The translations under genes and the position numbers were made by a program. The notes below the pieces were generated by a model. That model had not been told where the DNA came from. It was given only the letters and a program-made list of their open reading frames with translations, and did no database searches. A DNA stretch of 64,000 nucleotides from Saccharum officinarum (lineage: Eukaryota; Streptophyta; Magnoliopsida; Poales; Poaceae): NCBI GenBank assembly GCA_020631735.1, contig CM036158.1:84455914-84519913 (forward strand), read 5' to 3'. Positions 28,956 to 40,680 of this stretch are shown one piece after another. Positions within the stretch are counted from its first letter, which is position 1. The number at the start of each line of letters is the position of its first letter.

Positions 28956-30535
28956 TTTTGCCATTTTGGCTAGCTTCTTGTTTGTCATATTGAGTTCTGG
29001 CAATAGGCTATTTCCTTCTTTGTACTAGGTGTACATTTAGATGTGGCAATAGGACTCTAGTAGTAGTTGGCTTACCTATTTTGTTTGCATTTTTTTATAT
29101 AGTTAGGGTTTTTATAGTTAAGTTTATCCTTTTTGTCTTTGCTATTTAACTTTGTTCTATTTGTAGTTCTTTTTCATTTGTCTAGGTTGTTTCTCTAAAA
29201 AAATCAATAGCTCCCGATGTTGTTGTCCCATTCACTTTAGACAATGAAGTTGTTTCATTGTTTGTTGTTGAACAATTGGATCTAGTTGTTGGACACCAAA
29301 CTCGCCTTCTCACTGCTAAGGGCTTGAGCAGTGTTGATAAGGTTAAACTTGATGCTCATGCTGTTAGGTAGAATCATAGCGTTAAATTTCAGCCTATCTA
29401 CAAGTTTGCCTCAGATTCAAAGAATGGCACTGTCTATGTTTTGGCGATTGATGAAGAAGATGCTAATATGATGGCTGGGCACTCATTTGAGTGGCAGGTG
29501 AAAGAATGTCTTTCTACCATGCTCTCAACATCAATCTTCAACCTCAACAAGAAGACATCTACCAGAGTGTTAATGTTGATAGGATTTTTGGCCTTTTACC
29601 TTGTCTAGTATGATGTGCTCATGATAACCTCAAGAAGACATCTACAAGTTATGCTTTTTGGAAGTTGTGTTGGACCAGTTGCTTTGGCCTTTAGGCTAGT
29701 GATTATAATACTTTTCGTTATTTCTATTGTTTGGTTTGTTGTTGGTCTGAACCAGAATAATTATATGGTATTGTAATATTTGAATTGCTACCTTTTTTCT
29801 TTTAACTTTGAACCTTCATGTTTTAGTGTGTATGTGAATTGTGTTTGTGATGGTCTGTAATATATATTAGTGCTCTATGTCTTGTTTTTTCATCTGTATA
29901 TGGTCTCGAAAACCAAGACTGTAGCAGATCATCAAGTCTGATATATTGCCTATGTATGGAGATTCTAACTTATAAATTTGTGGTACTACTCTACTCCTTC
30001 ATCACCTCAATTTGCTTACTCTTTTGTTGATATAGCATCTCCTCTACATTTGAAATGTTGGCTCCCTTTTTTGGTAAGAGAGTTGCTAGAAATGCAGTTG
30101 GGTGAGGAAAAGGTTGATATTGACAATAAATAGGTAATTTTCTATCTATAAATTGTTTGGTTCTATATATGTTCTATTGCTAATGTGCTTCAAATGCATC
30201 TAAGGGACTAAAGATGGTGTGTGTCTGTGTGTCTATTTTCATATGTACTGCTTGACTCTGATATTAGGATTTCTATCATTTTTTGTGGAATATATATTTT
30301 CTACATCTAGTACTTCTTAGAAGTATTAGTCTTTTCTTGTGGCCAACTATTTGTCTCCAACTAGACAAGGACTAAAGATGGTATAAAGCTTATATTTTGT
30401 TATATCTATTCAACTGTCATTCTGGTTTATTCGATTTCTAGTTTTCCATTTTGGATTATCTGATGGTGTTTCTTATATTAGTTTCTTCTTGTTAAATGTA
30501 GCAAAAAATTTGTATCTAGTAAGAAAGAATGGCCC
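28956..30535 (+). pseudogene. Decayed multi-exon gene, 3' exon and flanking introns
   Basis: A coding-like block at 29186-29497 is bounded by an acceptor (tttcatttgtctag) and a donor (GTGAAAG) and is open for 104 codons except one TAG. Readable parts include SIAPDVVVPFTLDNEVVSLF, HQTRLLTAKGLSSVDKVKL and KNGTVYVLAIDEEDANMMAG. It lies on the + strand just beyond the gypsy element and continues the splice style of the 5.05-6.2 and 17.5-18.2 kb blocks. I do not recognise the fold. The rest of the stretch is T-rich intron-like DNA. Confidence 0.45.
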
Positions 30536-32099
30536 TGTTGATGGTCCTTAACACCTCATTTTAGGCCATCAACCATGCCTAATTTGGTCATATAAATGAC
30601 ATAAACCATAGTCATAGGGCTTATTTCTAACCATTGCCACAAGTTGTGATGACTATGTGAGTGTAGGAGCAAGAAGGCCATATACATGCAAAAACACTTT
30701 ATCAAATACTCATTTTACTACACCATTTCGAAGAGCTCGTCGAGATACATGAAATTGAGTTTTGGTTCACCCAATTCGGAGTCCGGACGATAAAGTTATG
30801 CCTTCCAAAAGATCGCACGACGTGCTGGGCTGGACTTAGGCATAGGGGAGCGCTGGGCGACGTGGATGGAGGACGGCCGGCCTGGACTTGTGTCCAATGG
30901 CCACCAAACTTGGTCTAGGGCCTCTACACTCACCCAGGAGCCCATGGAAAGCCTTGTTCACCACATTGGATCACATGGGGGTTCGGAAAAGCCCAGACAA
31001 AGTGGCCCAATCCAACATAAGCAAATATGTGTCCATATCCGGAGGAAGGAAATTCCAATTTGCACCAAACTTCGTACCCATTCGCTGGAGGACCGTAGAT
31101 GAAGTGCACTAACTCAAGACGGATGGTAGGGGGCGTCGGGCGACAGCCCAAGGGCACCGGCCGGAGGCCCACTTTCACCAAACTGCCTCAACTTTGGATA
31201 GCATGCACACTAGCACAAGTGGAGCAATGTGGTGTGTCCATTTATGGTGGTTCAAGGTTAGTTGCATCCAAGGGTGGAGAAGGATGATCACGCGGATCGC
31301 TGACGTGGCAATGGAGTAGCCCCTACTCCACCTCAAGCTATAAATAGGACCCCTCTCCCTCACTTGTAACACGCACCATTTCATTCCATCACTCCAAGTG
31401 AGAGTAGTAGCTAGGCAAAATTCTGTAGCTCTACTACTTAGAAGTAGAAGATAGGGAGAGAGTGAGGTGAAGCTTGGGGAGGAGCCAGGGCTATCGGCAT
31501 CCTCTCCACTTGTGCTTCGGCGGATGAAGCTCTTCTTCGAGTGAAGTCCAGCATCTTCTATGGTAACTCTGCTCTTTTGCATTACTTAAGTATTATTTAT
31601 ATTATTGTATTTACTGGTTTCACAGCTTGGTTAGAGTGCTCTGATCTTGTTCTATCGTACGTAGGATTAGAGTAGTAAGTTTATAGAGTAAGCGTGATGC
31701 TTAGGCTATAGCTTACCTGTGTTTACGGCTAGGCCTCCGGATAGATTGTGGTAGGTGGCAGGTGGTGATAGCCCTGTCCATCCTCTATATTCCACCACGA
31801 TAGGTCTAGTTATTAAATCATAGAGCTCGTGGCAGACCTTGTCTAGTCATCTCTCCTAGGTTGCTAGGCAGGCTGAGACCCGAAGTAAATAACCATAGTC
31901 TTCTTTAGTCTTATATTAGTTCATAGAAACCACATATATCCTCTCTACCTATTACTTTTACCCTTGGACACTCTTAGTTCTTAACTAGTCCACTTCGTGT
32001 TCCCCGTGGAAATTCTATACCTTAGAATACTCTAGGTGAAAGCTACATTGATATCTGTGCGCTTGCGGATTTATCTATTTGCCATATCTAATGTCAACA
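30536..32099 (+). mobile_element. Solo LTR, 1564 bp, with perfect target duplication
   Basis: Starts TGTTGATGGTCC and ends TCTAATGTCAACA, with TGTTGA/TCAACA termini. It is flanked by a perfect 5-bp duplication GGCCC (30531-30535 and 32100-32104). A TATA box 'gctataaatagg' lies at 31337-31348, giving + orientation. The related sequence near 32980 ('agtaagaaggtatggccactc…aatgcactt') resembles the pre-insertion site, which supports the borders. Family not assigned; gypsy is likely. Confidence 0.9.
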
Positions 32100-32104
32100 G
32101 GCCC

Positions 32105-33590
32105 CACCCGATAAATGCACTTAATTAGTTTACTATCATGTTACTATGTATTAATTTTGTACTTACACTAGAGTTCAACTACACTTAAAGTGGTCAATCA
32201 TGTGTAATTCCTAGGTATCATTGATGTAACTAGTACTAAGTGCAAAAAGTTTATTAGCCTCATGTTTGGCTAATATTTTGAAAGGACTATGATTGCTATG
32301 TTGTATTTTTTATTGAGGCAATGCCCTCACAACCTCTCATAATCTTTCTGGTTTTTGCATTCCATAGAAACTTTCTATTTTTTTTGTTTTCCATTTTTGA
32401 AATTTGATATGTTTGGTTCACACGCTGTCCTCAAAAAAAATTTGGTATTTGCAATCCATAAAAATTTCTATTTTTGGAATTTCTTTATTTTGATTTTTTT
32501 TGTTAGAGGAAATGGCCTCAGAATCTTTTTTATTTTTTAAACTATAGAATTTTTTTGTTTTTTTATTATTTCTTTTGATCTTAATTTTTCATGCTTTGAT
32601 TATTTGTTCATTTGTTATGTTCTTTATCTTTTTCCATAGTTTGGTGTGATATATTGGTTCCAAATGTTCTTCTCCCTCAGTTGTTTGGAGGCTCTCGCTT
32701 TCAAATCTGATGTACTGCTCTACTGCTTCATCATCTCAATTGTCCCACTCTTCTTTGCTGACATAATGTCTCCTATCCATTTTGGTATGATACTTATGTT
32801 GGTTAATTTGCTACTATTGTTGGTACTTTCCTATATTTGTTGGTACTTAGGGTAATGCAAGCTTTATTTTTGTATGGTTTTATAAGACCCCATTTGTTAC
32901 CCATTGCTTTTTTTTGTCTATTTCTCAATATTATCAGCTTGTCACTAATAATAGTGATTTTGTATTAATACATTTAGAGTAAGAAGGTATGGCCACTCAT
33001 GATAATGCACTTACAAATTTAGTATCATGTGACTAGAATTAATTTTGTACTCACACTAGAGTTCAACTACACTTACGGTGGTCAATCAGGTGTAGTTCAT
33101 AGGCATTATTGATGTGTCTAATACTAGACTTCAATTATTCTTACAGTTTGTTAATCAGGTGTGTTTGCTAGGTATTACTGATGTATCTAATACTAATTGA
33201 AAAAGTTTATTAGGGTCATTGTTGGCTCATTATTGATTAGGTGTGTTTGCTAGGTATTGCATTATTTGTTTCAAATTTTTTATCATTTGTTTTGAGTCCA
33301 ATTTCTCATGGTTTTGATTTCAATATTTGCTCATTATTCTGTGTAATCTTTATGCTTTGATTTCATTTGACTCAATTGAGAATTTTCATAGAATTACTTG
33401 ATCTTACGTGCTTTAACTATTGTAGTTTGTGTTGCATGAAGTTGGATGGAGGTGTTGCATAATCTTTGTGATTTTAATTTAAGTTCTGTTACACTCCAAT
33501 TCTATTTCTATTATTTTTGAGTGATTGGTTCTTTAGGATTACTCATTTGACCATAGGGCCTCAATCTCTCATATTTTGTTTTTGGTTACA
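32105..33590. repeat. Old T-rich sequence with an internal direct duplication
   Basis: The segment at 32105-32280 ('aatgcacttaattag…cactagagttcaactacactta…ggtcaatca…gtaattcctaggta') recurs in diverged form at about 32985-33240, and a third partial copy of the 'caggtgtgtttgctaggtatt' part follows near 33240. An upstream block near 29960-30060 also resembles 32700-32790. This points to a segmental duplication inside the old unit before the solo LTR inserted. No coding frame. Confidence 0.6.
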
Positions 33591-33819
33591 TTTGTGTGAC
33601 TAGTAGCATGGCCATGCTAGCGCTAGGGCGGCATTCAGACATGCAAATTAAAAACAACCAAAATATAAATCTATTAAGACTTGGCCATTACAAGTATTTC
33701 ATATTGGGAAACAAACAAATCCAACTATCAAAAGGATTCAATAATACTGAAGAAAATGGGAAACAAAATATATTTGGCGTAATAATCCACATAAATCAAA
33801 GAAAGATTGTTACTTGCTT

Positions 33820-34003
33820 GGTTGACAGTTGAACGCAGGACATCGGCATATTCCGGAAGCATGGCTACCAAAAGAGCTTACAGACTGGCCTCCGAAAGAT
33901 GCATAGCCGCCATATCCGTATCTTCTTCTAGCAGGTGTTCTATCTAGTTTATCCGTAGATGACACGGACAAAACTTGAGCCTCGTCCTCTGCTGCACACA
34001 CAA
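33820..34003 (-). pseudogene. Possible last exon of an unrecognised gene
   Basis: On the minus strand an acceptor-like tttgtgtgtgcag is followed by an open frame of about 60 codons: …AEDEAQVLSVSSTDKLDRT…, then ARRRYGYGGYASFGGQSV, then a Cys-containing end (GICRCPAFNCQPSK) and a stop. Composition and the splice context look genic and unlike the TE sequence nearby. The copia/MITE insertions lie upstream of it (34176-45927), so further exons may lie beyond 46 kb. I do not recognise the protein. Confidence 0.35.
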
Positions 34004-34244
34004 ACCGAAAGAAAATAGAAAATAAGTTTGATTTATAACATCATCAGAAGTCAACGTGCAATGATTTAGGACACCCCAGTTTTTCTTATATTATAAACTG
34101 CAATAAGTATTTCCCAAGATCCATATGCAAGAGGCACAATAATATAGTCACGTGCTATATTATTCCTCCTTGAAAGGAAAAAGTCTACTTAACCCCCTGA
34201 CTATTAGCTATTGTCTAACATACACCCCCAACTATAAAACCGTC

Positions 34245-36198
34245 TGAAAGGTCTTGATGGCTAGAGGGGGGTGAATAGCCTATTAAAAAATTTCTACAAC
34301 AACAAGCTAAACAAGTTTATCAATATAACAAATAGCGAGAAGCGAGTTTTGCTTAGCCTATGGGTGTTTGCAAGCCACCTATCCAATTCACAATTCTAGT
34401 ATTTGCACTCAACCGCACAAGTCAAACCGAGAAGTTAAGTACAACTACAACTAGCAAGCTACACAAGAGAACTACTCTAGCTAAGCTAACTAGCTAGCAA
34501 AGATAGCTAAGAAATTAATACAAGAGAGATAGGAGGGTATCACCGAGGGGCGAAGTATTGAGCCAATCAATATGATCAATAATGAATACCAAGATAACCA
34601 AACACCGGGATCAATCAATCACAATATGAAAGTGATGACACGAAGATTTATCCCGAGGTTCACGTGCTTGCCGGCACGCTAGTCCCCGTTGTGTCCCTCT
34701 TCACCACGTGGTTCGGTGGCTAATCGGTCTCACACCAAGCCTCTCAAAAGGCGCCACAAGAACCTACCAAATGGCAAAAGGTTGCAAATGACACGAGCAA
34801 TCCACTAATGTTGCCTTTGGCGCTTCGCCGAGGTAGGCACAAACCCCTCACAATCACCGGAGGTGGCCAAGAACAAACACCAACTCTTGCCAACGCCTCC
34901 AAGCTGCTCCAAGCCGTCTAGGTGGCGGCAACCACCAAGAGAAACAAGAATCCCGCAGCAAATCAACCACCAAGTGCCAACTAGATGCAATCTCACAATG
35001 CAAATGCACTTGGATCACTCAATCTCACTTCGAATATGCAAAGGAGCAAGAGAGATGAGTGGGAGGGGAGTTGCTTAGCTCAAAGTGCTCACAAGTATGT
35101 CAAATGTTCGAGAGTCAAAGCCTTGAGCCGGCCAACGAGTATATATAGACGTACCCCTTCGAATATAGCCGTTAGAAACTGAAATCAGCAGCAGTCGCGC
35201 AGACCGGACGCGCTGGTCGCGTGGACCGGACGCGCCGGTGCCTCAACGGCTAAAATTCGAAACATTGACCGGACGCGCCGGTCGTAACGACCGGACGCGC
35301 TGGTCACCACCGGACGCGCCGGTCCCGTGACACACCGGACGCGCCGGTGAACTCTGAGTCGCGCAAAACAAACCAACCACCGGACGCGCTGGTGAACAGA
35401 CCGGACGCCACAGTGACCGCGTCCGGTGGGAGTCCAGTAAGCTCCCTGGACCACCGGACGCGTCCGGTGGCCTGTGACCGGACGCGCCTCGCGTCCGGTG
35501 CAGCAACTGAAAAACGCGCAGATACTGGACACTGACCGGACGCGCCGGACGCACAGTGACCGCGTCCGGTGCAGCGTCCGGTGCAGCGTCCGGTGCCGCG
35601 TCCGGTGACTTCTGTGACCTCCGTTCGATTCCGTTTCTTTTCCGTTTGATTTCCGACTTGCGGCGTAGTAGAAAATAGGCATTTCAACTCCTCGAAAACG
35701 CCTGAATCCCGCGCTCGCACGCTCGGCGGGAGGGAGAGAGGAACTCAAAACCTCTCTACCGCTCAAACTCCAACACCGTCGCAAACGTGCTAACACCACC
35801 AAGTGTTCTCGTTATGTGTGTGTGTGTTAGCATTTTCACAATCATTTTCCGAGGCGTTATTAGTTCTATCCAAATGCATATGATCATGAAATGCACATCT
35901 AGAGGCACTTAGGAGTTCAATAGCCGCGTCATTCCCCTCTTTATAGTACGGCTATCTATCCTATAATGTAACCACACCCACTAGGTGTCTTGGTTACTAA
36001 AACACAACCCTTAAGCATATACCTTTGCCTTGATCACATAGGGTTGCGTCCAAATCCAAGTGTGGCCATCATGATCACCATGTCCATCTTGCCACCAACC
36101 TTGGAATGTACTAATCCTCATATACTACATACAACTTAGGCATAGGATTAGTACTTAGGTATTGTCACTAATTACCAACACCAAACATAGGACTTTCA
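34245..36198 (-). mobile_element. 3' LTR of the copia element (left copy), 1954 bp
   Basis: Same length as the right LTR and identical wherever compared; every open frame recurs at a constant offset of 8633 bp. Open frames inside (for example 35185-35802 minus) are translations of the CpG-rich repeat array and not genes. Confidence 0.96.
35202..35607. repeat. CpG-rich palindromic motif array in the 3' LTR
   Basis: About eleven copies of accggacgc(g) and seven of its inverse gcgtccggt lie within about 400 bp, often as near-palindromes such as accggacgcgccggt. Spacing is irregular, so it is not a simple tandem array. It occupies U3, upstream of the TATA-like 'tatatata' in transcription sense. 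Similar palindromic modules are reported for maize Sirevirus LTRs as methylation-rich cis-regulatory regions. Confidence 0.9.
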
Positions 36199-36214
36199 AT
36201 CTCCCCCTTGTTGG
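36199..36214 (-). other. Polypurine tract of the copia element
   Basis: On the minus strand AACAAGGGGGAGAT lies directly before the TGAAAG start of the 3' LTR. It is the expected plus-strand primer site. Confidence 0.9.
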
Positions 36215-37387
36215 TAATTGGTGACAACCCTTTCACAAAGATGTTATGATAAAATTTTTGATTGAACCCATGTCACATTGTCCAAGTATATTACCATGTG
36301 TAAGCATTATGGACATATGATCATGAATTCAAATTGATAGCAATGGCTCCCCCTACATGTATGCTATATGTTTGGATTTTGGAAGCATACATGTTAGATA
36401 GGAAAGATTAGGAGCCTTGACTACCAATGGGTGCTAAGTGTTTTAGATTATAGACCTTTGAAGCGTGATACCATCGGAGTAGCGATAAACACCATCTTAG
36501 CACCTTGTGTAGTTAGATTCCACTTGAAAAAGCACAAACATAACTAGAAACCTCATGAGATCAACATTATAAGCAAGGCTCTAGTACCACTTTGAAAAAC
36601 ATGAAGCAACGAAAAACTAACTACTTCCTATTCATGCTAGTACCACAATGCATCATTCAAATTATACTAGCAAGTCACCACACAAGCAATGTATCGGAGA
36701 AAACGAAATGCATAACTATGCATCATACATATGAAGTGCACATAGAAATGCAACATTCATGTTTAAAGAGCTTGCTCCCCCTACTTGTGTGCTCAAAATT
36801 TTAGTTGATCCCCTTCTTTTATCAATTCTCCCCTTCTTTTATCAATTCTCCCCTTTTAGAATCTATCTTGTGAACAACATTTTTCTCCCCCACAACATTG
36901 TCTTCCCCTTTGAGTTCTATCTTTGTGAACAATATTTTCTCCCCCTTTGGCACCAATTGACCACAAGGAGCAAACTTTAGATAGATTATCATGTTGAAAT
37001 ATGGGGTGAGGATCAAGTTTATGATTCAACCTAGATTGCTTGCATAAATAAAATACTTCGGTTTGATCCAAGGGCAAGCTTCTTCACACCTCACTAGAAG
37101 GGTTATCATGCACCATGTTGAAGCAAATATTTAGACAAGTTTTCTAGATTAAATACTTAGGATCACAAGCTACTTAAACAAGTTATATGCTACCACTAGA
37201 TCATACAAGTCATGGAAACAATAGTGGCACCATATAAACTTCAAATTCATTTAATTTTCATGAATGATCCTAGAACATTAGAAATCATGACTAGATGCAC
37301 TAAACATGTCCTTAGTATAGAATGTATGACATGTCAACTAATTGTACCTTGGGGCTCGAAGGAGAGGCATGTCATATATGGGGTGCA
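36215..37387 (-). other. Long 3' untranslated region with extra polypurine tracts
   Basis: Between the RNase H end and the polypurine tract there are about 1.17 kb without a believable frame. Between about 36775 and 36955 the minus strand shows several purine tracts (AAGAAGGGGAGAATTGAT twice in tandem, then AAAAGGGGAG, GTGGGGGAG, AAAGGGGAAG and CAAAGGGGGAG). Multiple such tracts upstream of the 3' LTR are a described Sirevirus feature. No envelope-like protein is encoded here. Confidence 0.75.
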
Positions 37388-38855
37388 TCAACTCATGTTG
37401 GAGAAGTCAAGTATGTTCAACTCATTCTTTAGCTTGTGAAATCTCTTCTCATCAAGTGGCTTGGTGAATAGATCGGCTAATTGATCTTCGGTGCCCACAC
37501 TCTCAATAGCAATGTCACCCTTTTGTTGATGATCTCTAATGAAATGATGACGAACATCAATATGCTTTGTTCTTTGATGTTGAACCGGATTGTTGGTTAG
37601 CTTCACGGCACTTTCATTGTCACATAGCAAAGGCACATTCTTGAAATTGATTCCAAAATCCTTCAATGTTGCCTTCATCCACAAGATTTGTGCACAACAA
37701 CTACCCGCGGCGATGTATTCGGCTTCGGCGGTAGATAGTGCAATACTATTTTGCTTCTTGGATGACCATGAGACAAGTGATCTTCCCAACAATTGACAAG
37801 TCCCGGAAGTGCTCTTTCTCTCCACTTTGTCACCGGCATAGTCAGAATCCGAATATCCAACTAGCTCAAAGCTTGCACCCTTGGGATACCATAATCCAAC
37901 ATCTTGTGTATGCTTTAAGTACCTCAATATTCTCTTTGTTGCCTTCAAATGACTTTCTCTTGGTGAGGCTTGAAATCTTGCACACATGCATACACTAAAC
38001 ATTACATCGGGTCTTGATGCCGTCACATAGAGTAGGCTACCAATCATTGATCTATATAGCTTTTGATCCACCATGTTGCCACTCTTGTCACTATCCAAAC
38101 TTCCACTAGTGCCCATTGGGGTTGTAATGCCCTTTGCATCTTCCATGCCAAACTTCTTGAGCATATCTTTGATGTACTTGGTTTGGCTCACAAATGTTCC
38201 TTCCTTCATTTGTTTGATTTGAAGTCCAAGAAAGAAACTAAGTTCACCAATCATTGACATTTCAAATTCCTTTGCCATCATTTTCCCAAACTCATCACAA
38301 TAATCTTGATTGGTTGAACCAAATATGATATCATCAACATATATTTGCAACACAAACAAGTCTTTCCCAATCTTCTTGGTGAAGAGAGTAGTATCCACTT
38401 TGCCCATGACAAATCCTTTGGATAGCAAGAAGTCCCTCAATCTTTCATACCATGCTCTTGGTGCTTGCTTCAATCCATACAAAGCTTTTCTCAACTTGTA
38501 GACATGATTGGGTTTCTTGTCATCTTCAAAACCGGGAGGTTGCTCCACATACACCTCTTCTTGAATGTACCCATTGAGAAATGCACTCTTCACATCCATT
38601 TGATATAGCTTGATATTGTGAGCACAAGCATAGGCAAGTAAGATCCTAATTGCTTCCAATCTTGCAACCGGGGCATAAGTTTCACCAAAGTCAAGACCCT
38701 CTATTTGTGTGTAACCTTGAGCCACTAGTCTTGCTTTGTTCCTTACTACTATCCCATCTTGATCTTGCTTGTTGCGAAAGACCCATCTTGTTCCAATGAC
38801 ATTATGATTCTTAGGCCTCTCAACTAGTTCCCATACTTCATTTCTCTTAAGTTGT
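37388..38855 (-). CDS. Copia pol, reverse transcriptase and RNase H part
   Basis: An open frame of 445 codons from 38725 to the stop at 37388; the same frame extends upstream to about 38855, where a one-base frameshift separates it from the integrase part. Reverse transcriptase motifs in order: [12 protein letters not shown] with the first Asp, the active-site YVDDIIFG, and [16 protein letters not shown]. RNase H motifs: [24 protein letters not shown] and [11 protein letters not shown], which supply the acidic residues and the late His. The enzyme copies element RNA into DNA in the virus-like particle. The region looks otherwise intact and full length for copia. Confident. Confidence 0.95.
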
Positions 38856-40630
38856 TGAGCTCTTCATGCATTGCATTTACCCAATCCGGATCTCTCAATG
38901 CTTTATCAATGTCCTTGGGTTCTTCCATTGACACAAAAGAAGAGTGAGCACAAAATGATGCCAATCTTGATCTAGTTTGAACTCCTCTTTGTATGTCACC
39001 AATGATGGAATCCAATGGATGGTCTCTTGCAATGTTAGTTGGTTGAAGCACTTGGACTTGATTGCTTGGATGTTGATGTTGATCATGAGTTGGAGATGAT
39101 GAACTAGCCACTTGTTGATCTTGTTGCACTTGAGATGATGTACTAGCTTGATTTTGCATTAGAGAACCACTAGCTTGTGTAATTTGACTTTGGAGCACTT
39201 GATCTTTGTTGTCATCCACATCAATCACTTGCTTTGGCCTAATATCACCAATATCCATTTCTTTCATAGCATTAGTCAATTGAGTTCCTCTCACATCATC
39301 CAAGTTATCTTCCTCATCTTGAGAACCATTTGTTTCATCAAACTCAACATCATGCACTTCTTCAAGTAAACCACTAGCCAAATTCCAAACTCTATAAGCT
39401 TTGCTAGTAGTTGAGTAACCAAGTAGAAATCCTTCATCACATTTCTTCTCAAACTTGCTCAATCTAGTGCCCTTCTTCAAGATGTAGCATTTGCAACCAA
39501 ATACCCGAAAGTATGCAATGTTGGGCTTTCTTCCATTTAAGATCTCATATGGTGTCTTCTCAAGGAACTTGTGGCAATAGAGACGGTTGCTATAAAAGCA
39601 AGCCGTGTTGATTGCTTCGGCCCAAAATGAATGACTCACATTATACTCATTCAACATTGATCTTGCCATATCAATTAAGGTTCTATTCTTCCTTTCAACT
39701 AGGCCATTTGATTGAGGTGTATACTTGGCCGAGAATTGATGCTTGATTCCAAGCTCCTCACATAGCTCATCAACTCTTGTGTTTCTAAACTCACTTCCAT
39801 TGTCACTTCTTACTTTCTTGATTGTGGTCTCAAACTCATTTTGCACTCTCTTGATGAACTTCTTGAATATGTCAAATACATCACTCTTGTCCACAAGAAA
39901 GAATACCCATGTGTATCTAGTGAAATCATCCACAATCACAAAACCATACTTGTTGCCACCAATGCTTGTGTATGTAGTTGGCCCAAATAGATCCATGTGC
40001 AACAACTCAAATGCCTTGGAAGTACTCATAATGCTCTTCAATGGATGAGTGTTGCCTACTTGCTTTCCGGCTTGACATGCACTACATAGCTTATCCTTCT
40101 CAAATGTGACATCCTTCAAGCCTCTAACTAAGTCATGCTTCACTAACTTGTTCAATTGCTTCATGCCAACATGACCAAGTCTTCTATGCCATAACCAACC
40201 CATACTTGATTTGGTGAGCAAGCATGTTGAAAGTTGAGTGTCACTAGCATTGAAATCAACCAAGTATAGATTCTCAAATCTAAAGCCTTTGAAGATCAAG
40301 TTAGAGCCATCAACACTAACTATCTCCACATCATCAACACCAAATATGCACTTGAAACCGAGATCACACAATTGAGCAACCGACAACAAGTTGAAATTGA
40401 GCTTTTCAACTAGTAGCACATTGGAAATGCTATGATCATTTGAGATTGCAATTCTTCCAAGAGCCTTCACATTACCCTTGCTATTGTCACCAAAGTGATA
40501 CTATCAATGCCACTATCATTTGATTTGAGAGAGTTGAACATTCTTGAATCACCGGTCATATGTTGAGAGCATCCACTATCAAGCACCCAATGCCTTCCTC
40601 CGGCCTTGTAATTTACCTACAAAACAAATT
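38824..40630 (-). CDS. Copia pol, protease and integrase part (frameshifted)
   Basis: The open frame 40470-38824 (548 codons) starts after a frameshift near 40490-40496. Just upstream, in another frame, lies the aspartic protease signature [13 protein letters not shown] (about 40600-40555). The integrase zinc-binding part shows HRRLGH and CSACQAGK, the catalytic core shows HMDLFGP (Asp), VRSDNGSEF (Asp) and [11 protein letters not shown] (Glu), and [23 protein letters not shown] follow. The C-terminal part is Gln/Ser-rich and variable. The frame ends at 38824 through a one-base loss near 38850. Protease processes Gag-Pol; integrase inserts the DNA copy. As written it could not make a complete Pol. 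Confidence 0.92.
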
Positions 40631-40680
40631 AATGTTTCTTAGGTACCCATACTTGCTTGGGTCCTTGGAGGTTAGTCACT
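40600..40680 (-). other. Gag-pol junction with in-frame stops and an acceptor-like site
   Basis: After the gag tail (in the shifted frame, GPKQVWVPKKH) come TAA and TAG stops, then the frame re-enters as protease ([15 protein letters not shown]). The minus-strand sequence across the stops, ATTTGTTTTGTAG followed by GTAAATTAC, resembles a pyrimidine-rich 3' splice site. Whether Pol is made by splicing, readthrough or another route cannot be told from sequence alone. Confidence 0.5.

Noticed and set aside
35202..35607. CRISPR-like array of short repeats
   Set aside because: Repeats are irregularly spaced, occur in both orientations, lie in an LTR and are duplicated with it; this is a plant genome.
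35185..35802. 205-codon minus frame in the copia LTR (and its copy at 43818-44435)
   Set aside because: It lies over the CpG-rich repeat array (RTRSL/ARPV-type repeats), is open in several frames at once, and belongs to non-coding LTR sequence.
37212..37439. Envelope-like third frame in the copia element
   Set aside because: The frame is on the opposite strand to the element and has no membrane segment or other supporting feature. No env-like frame exists on the coding strand after RNase H.
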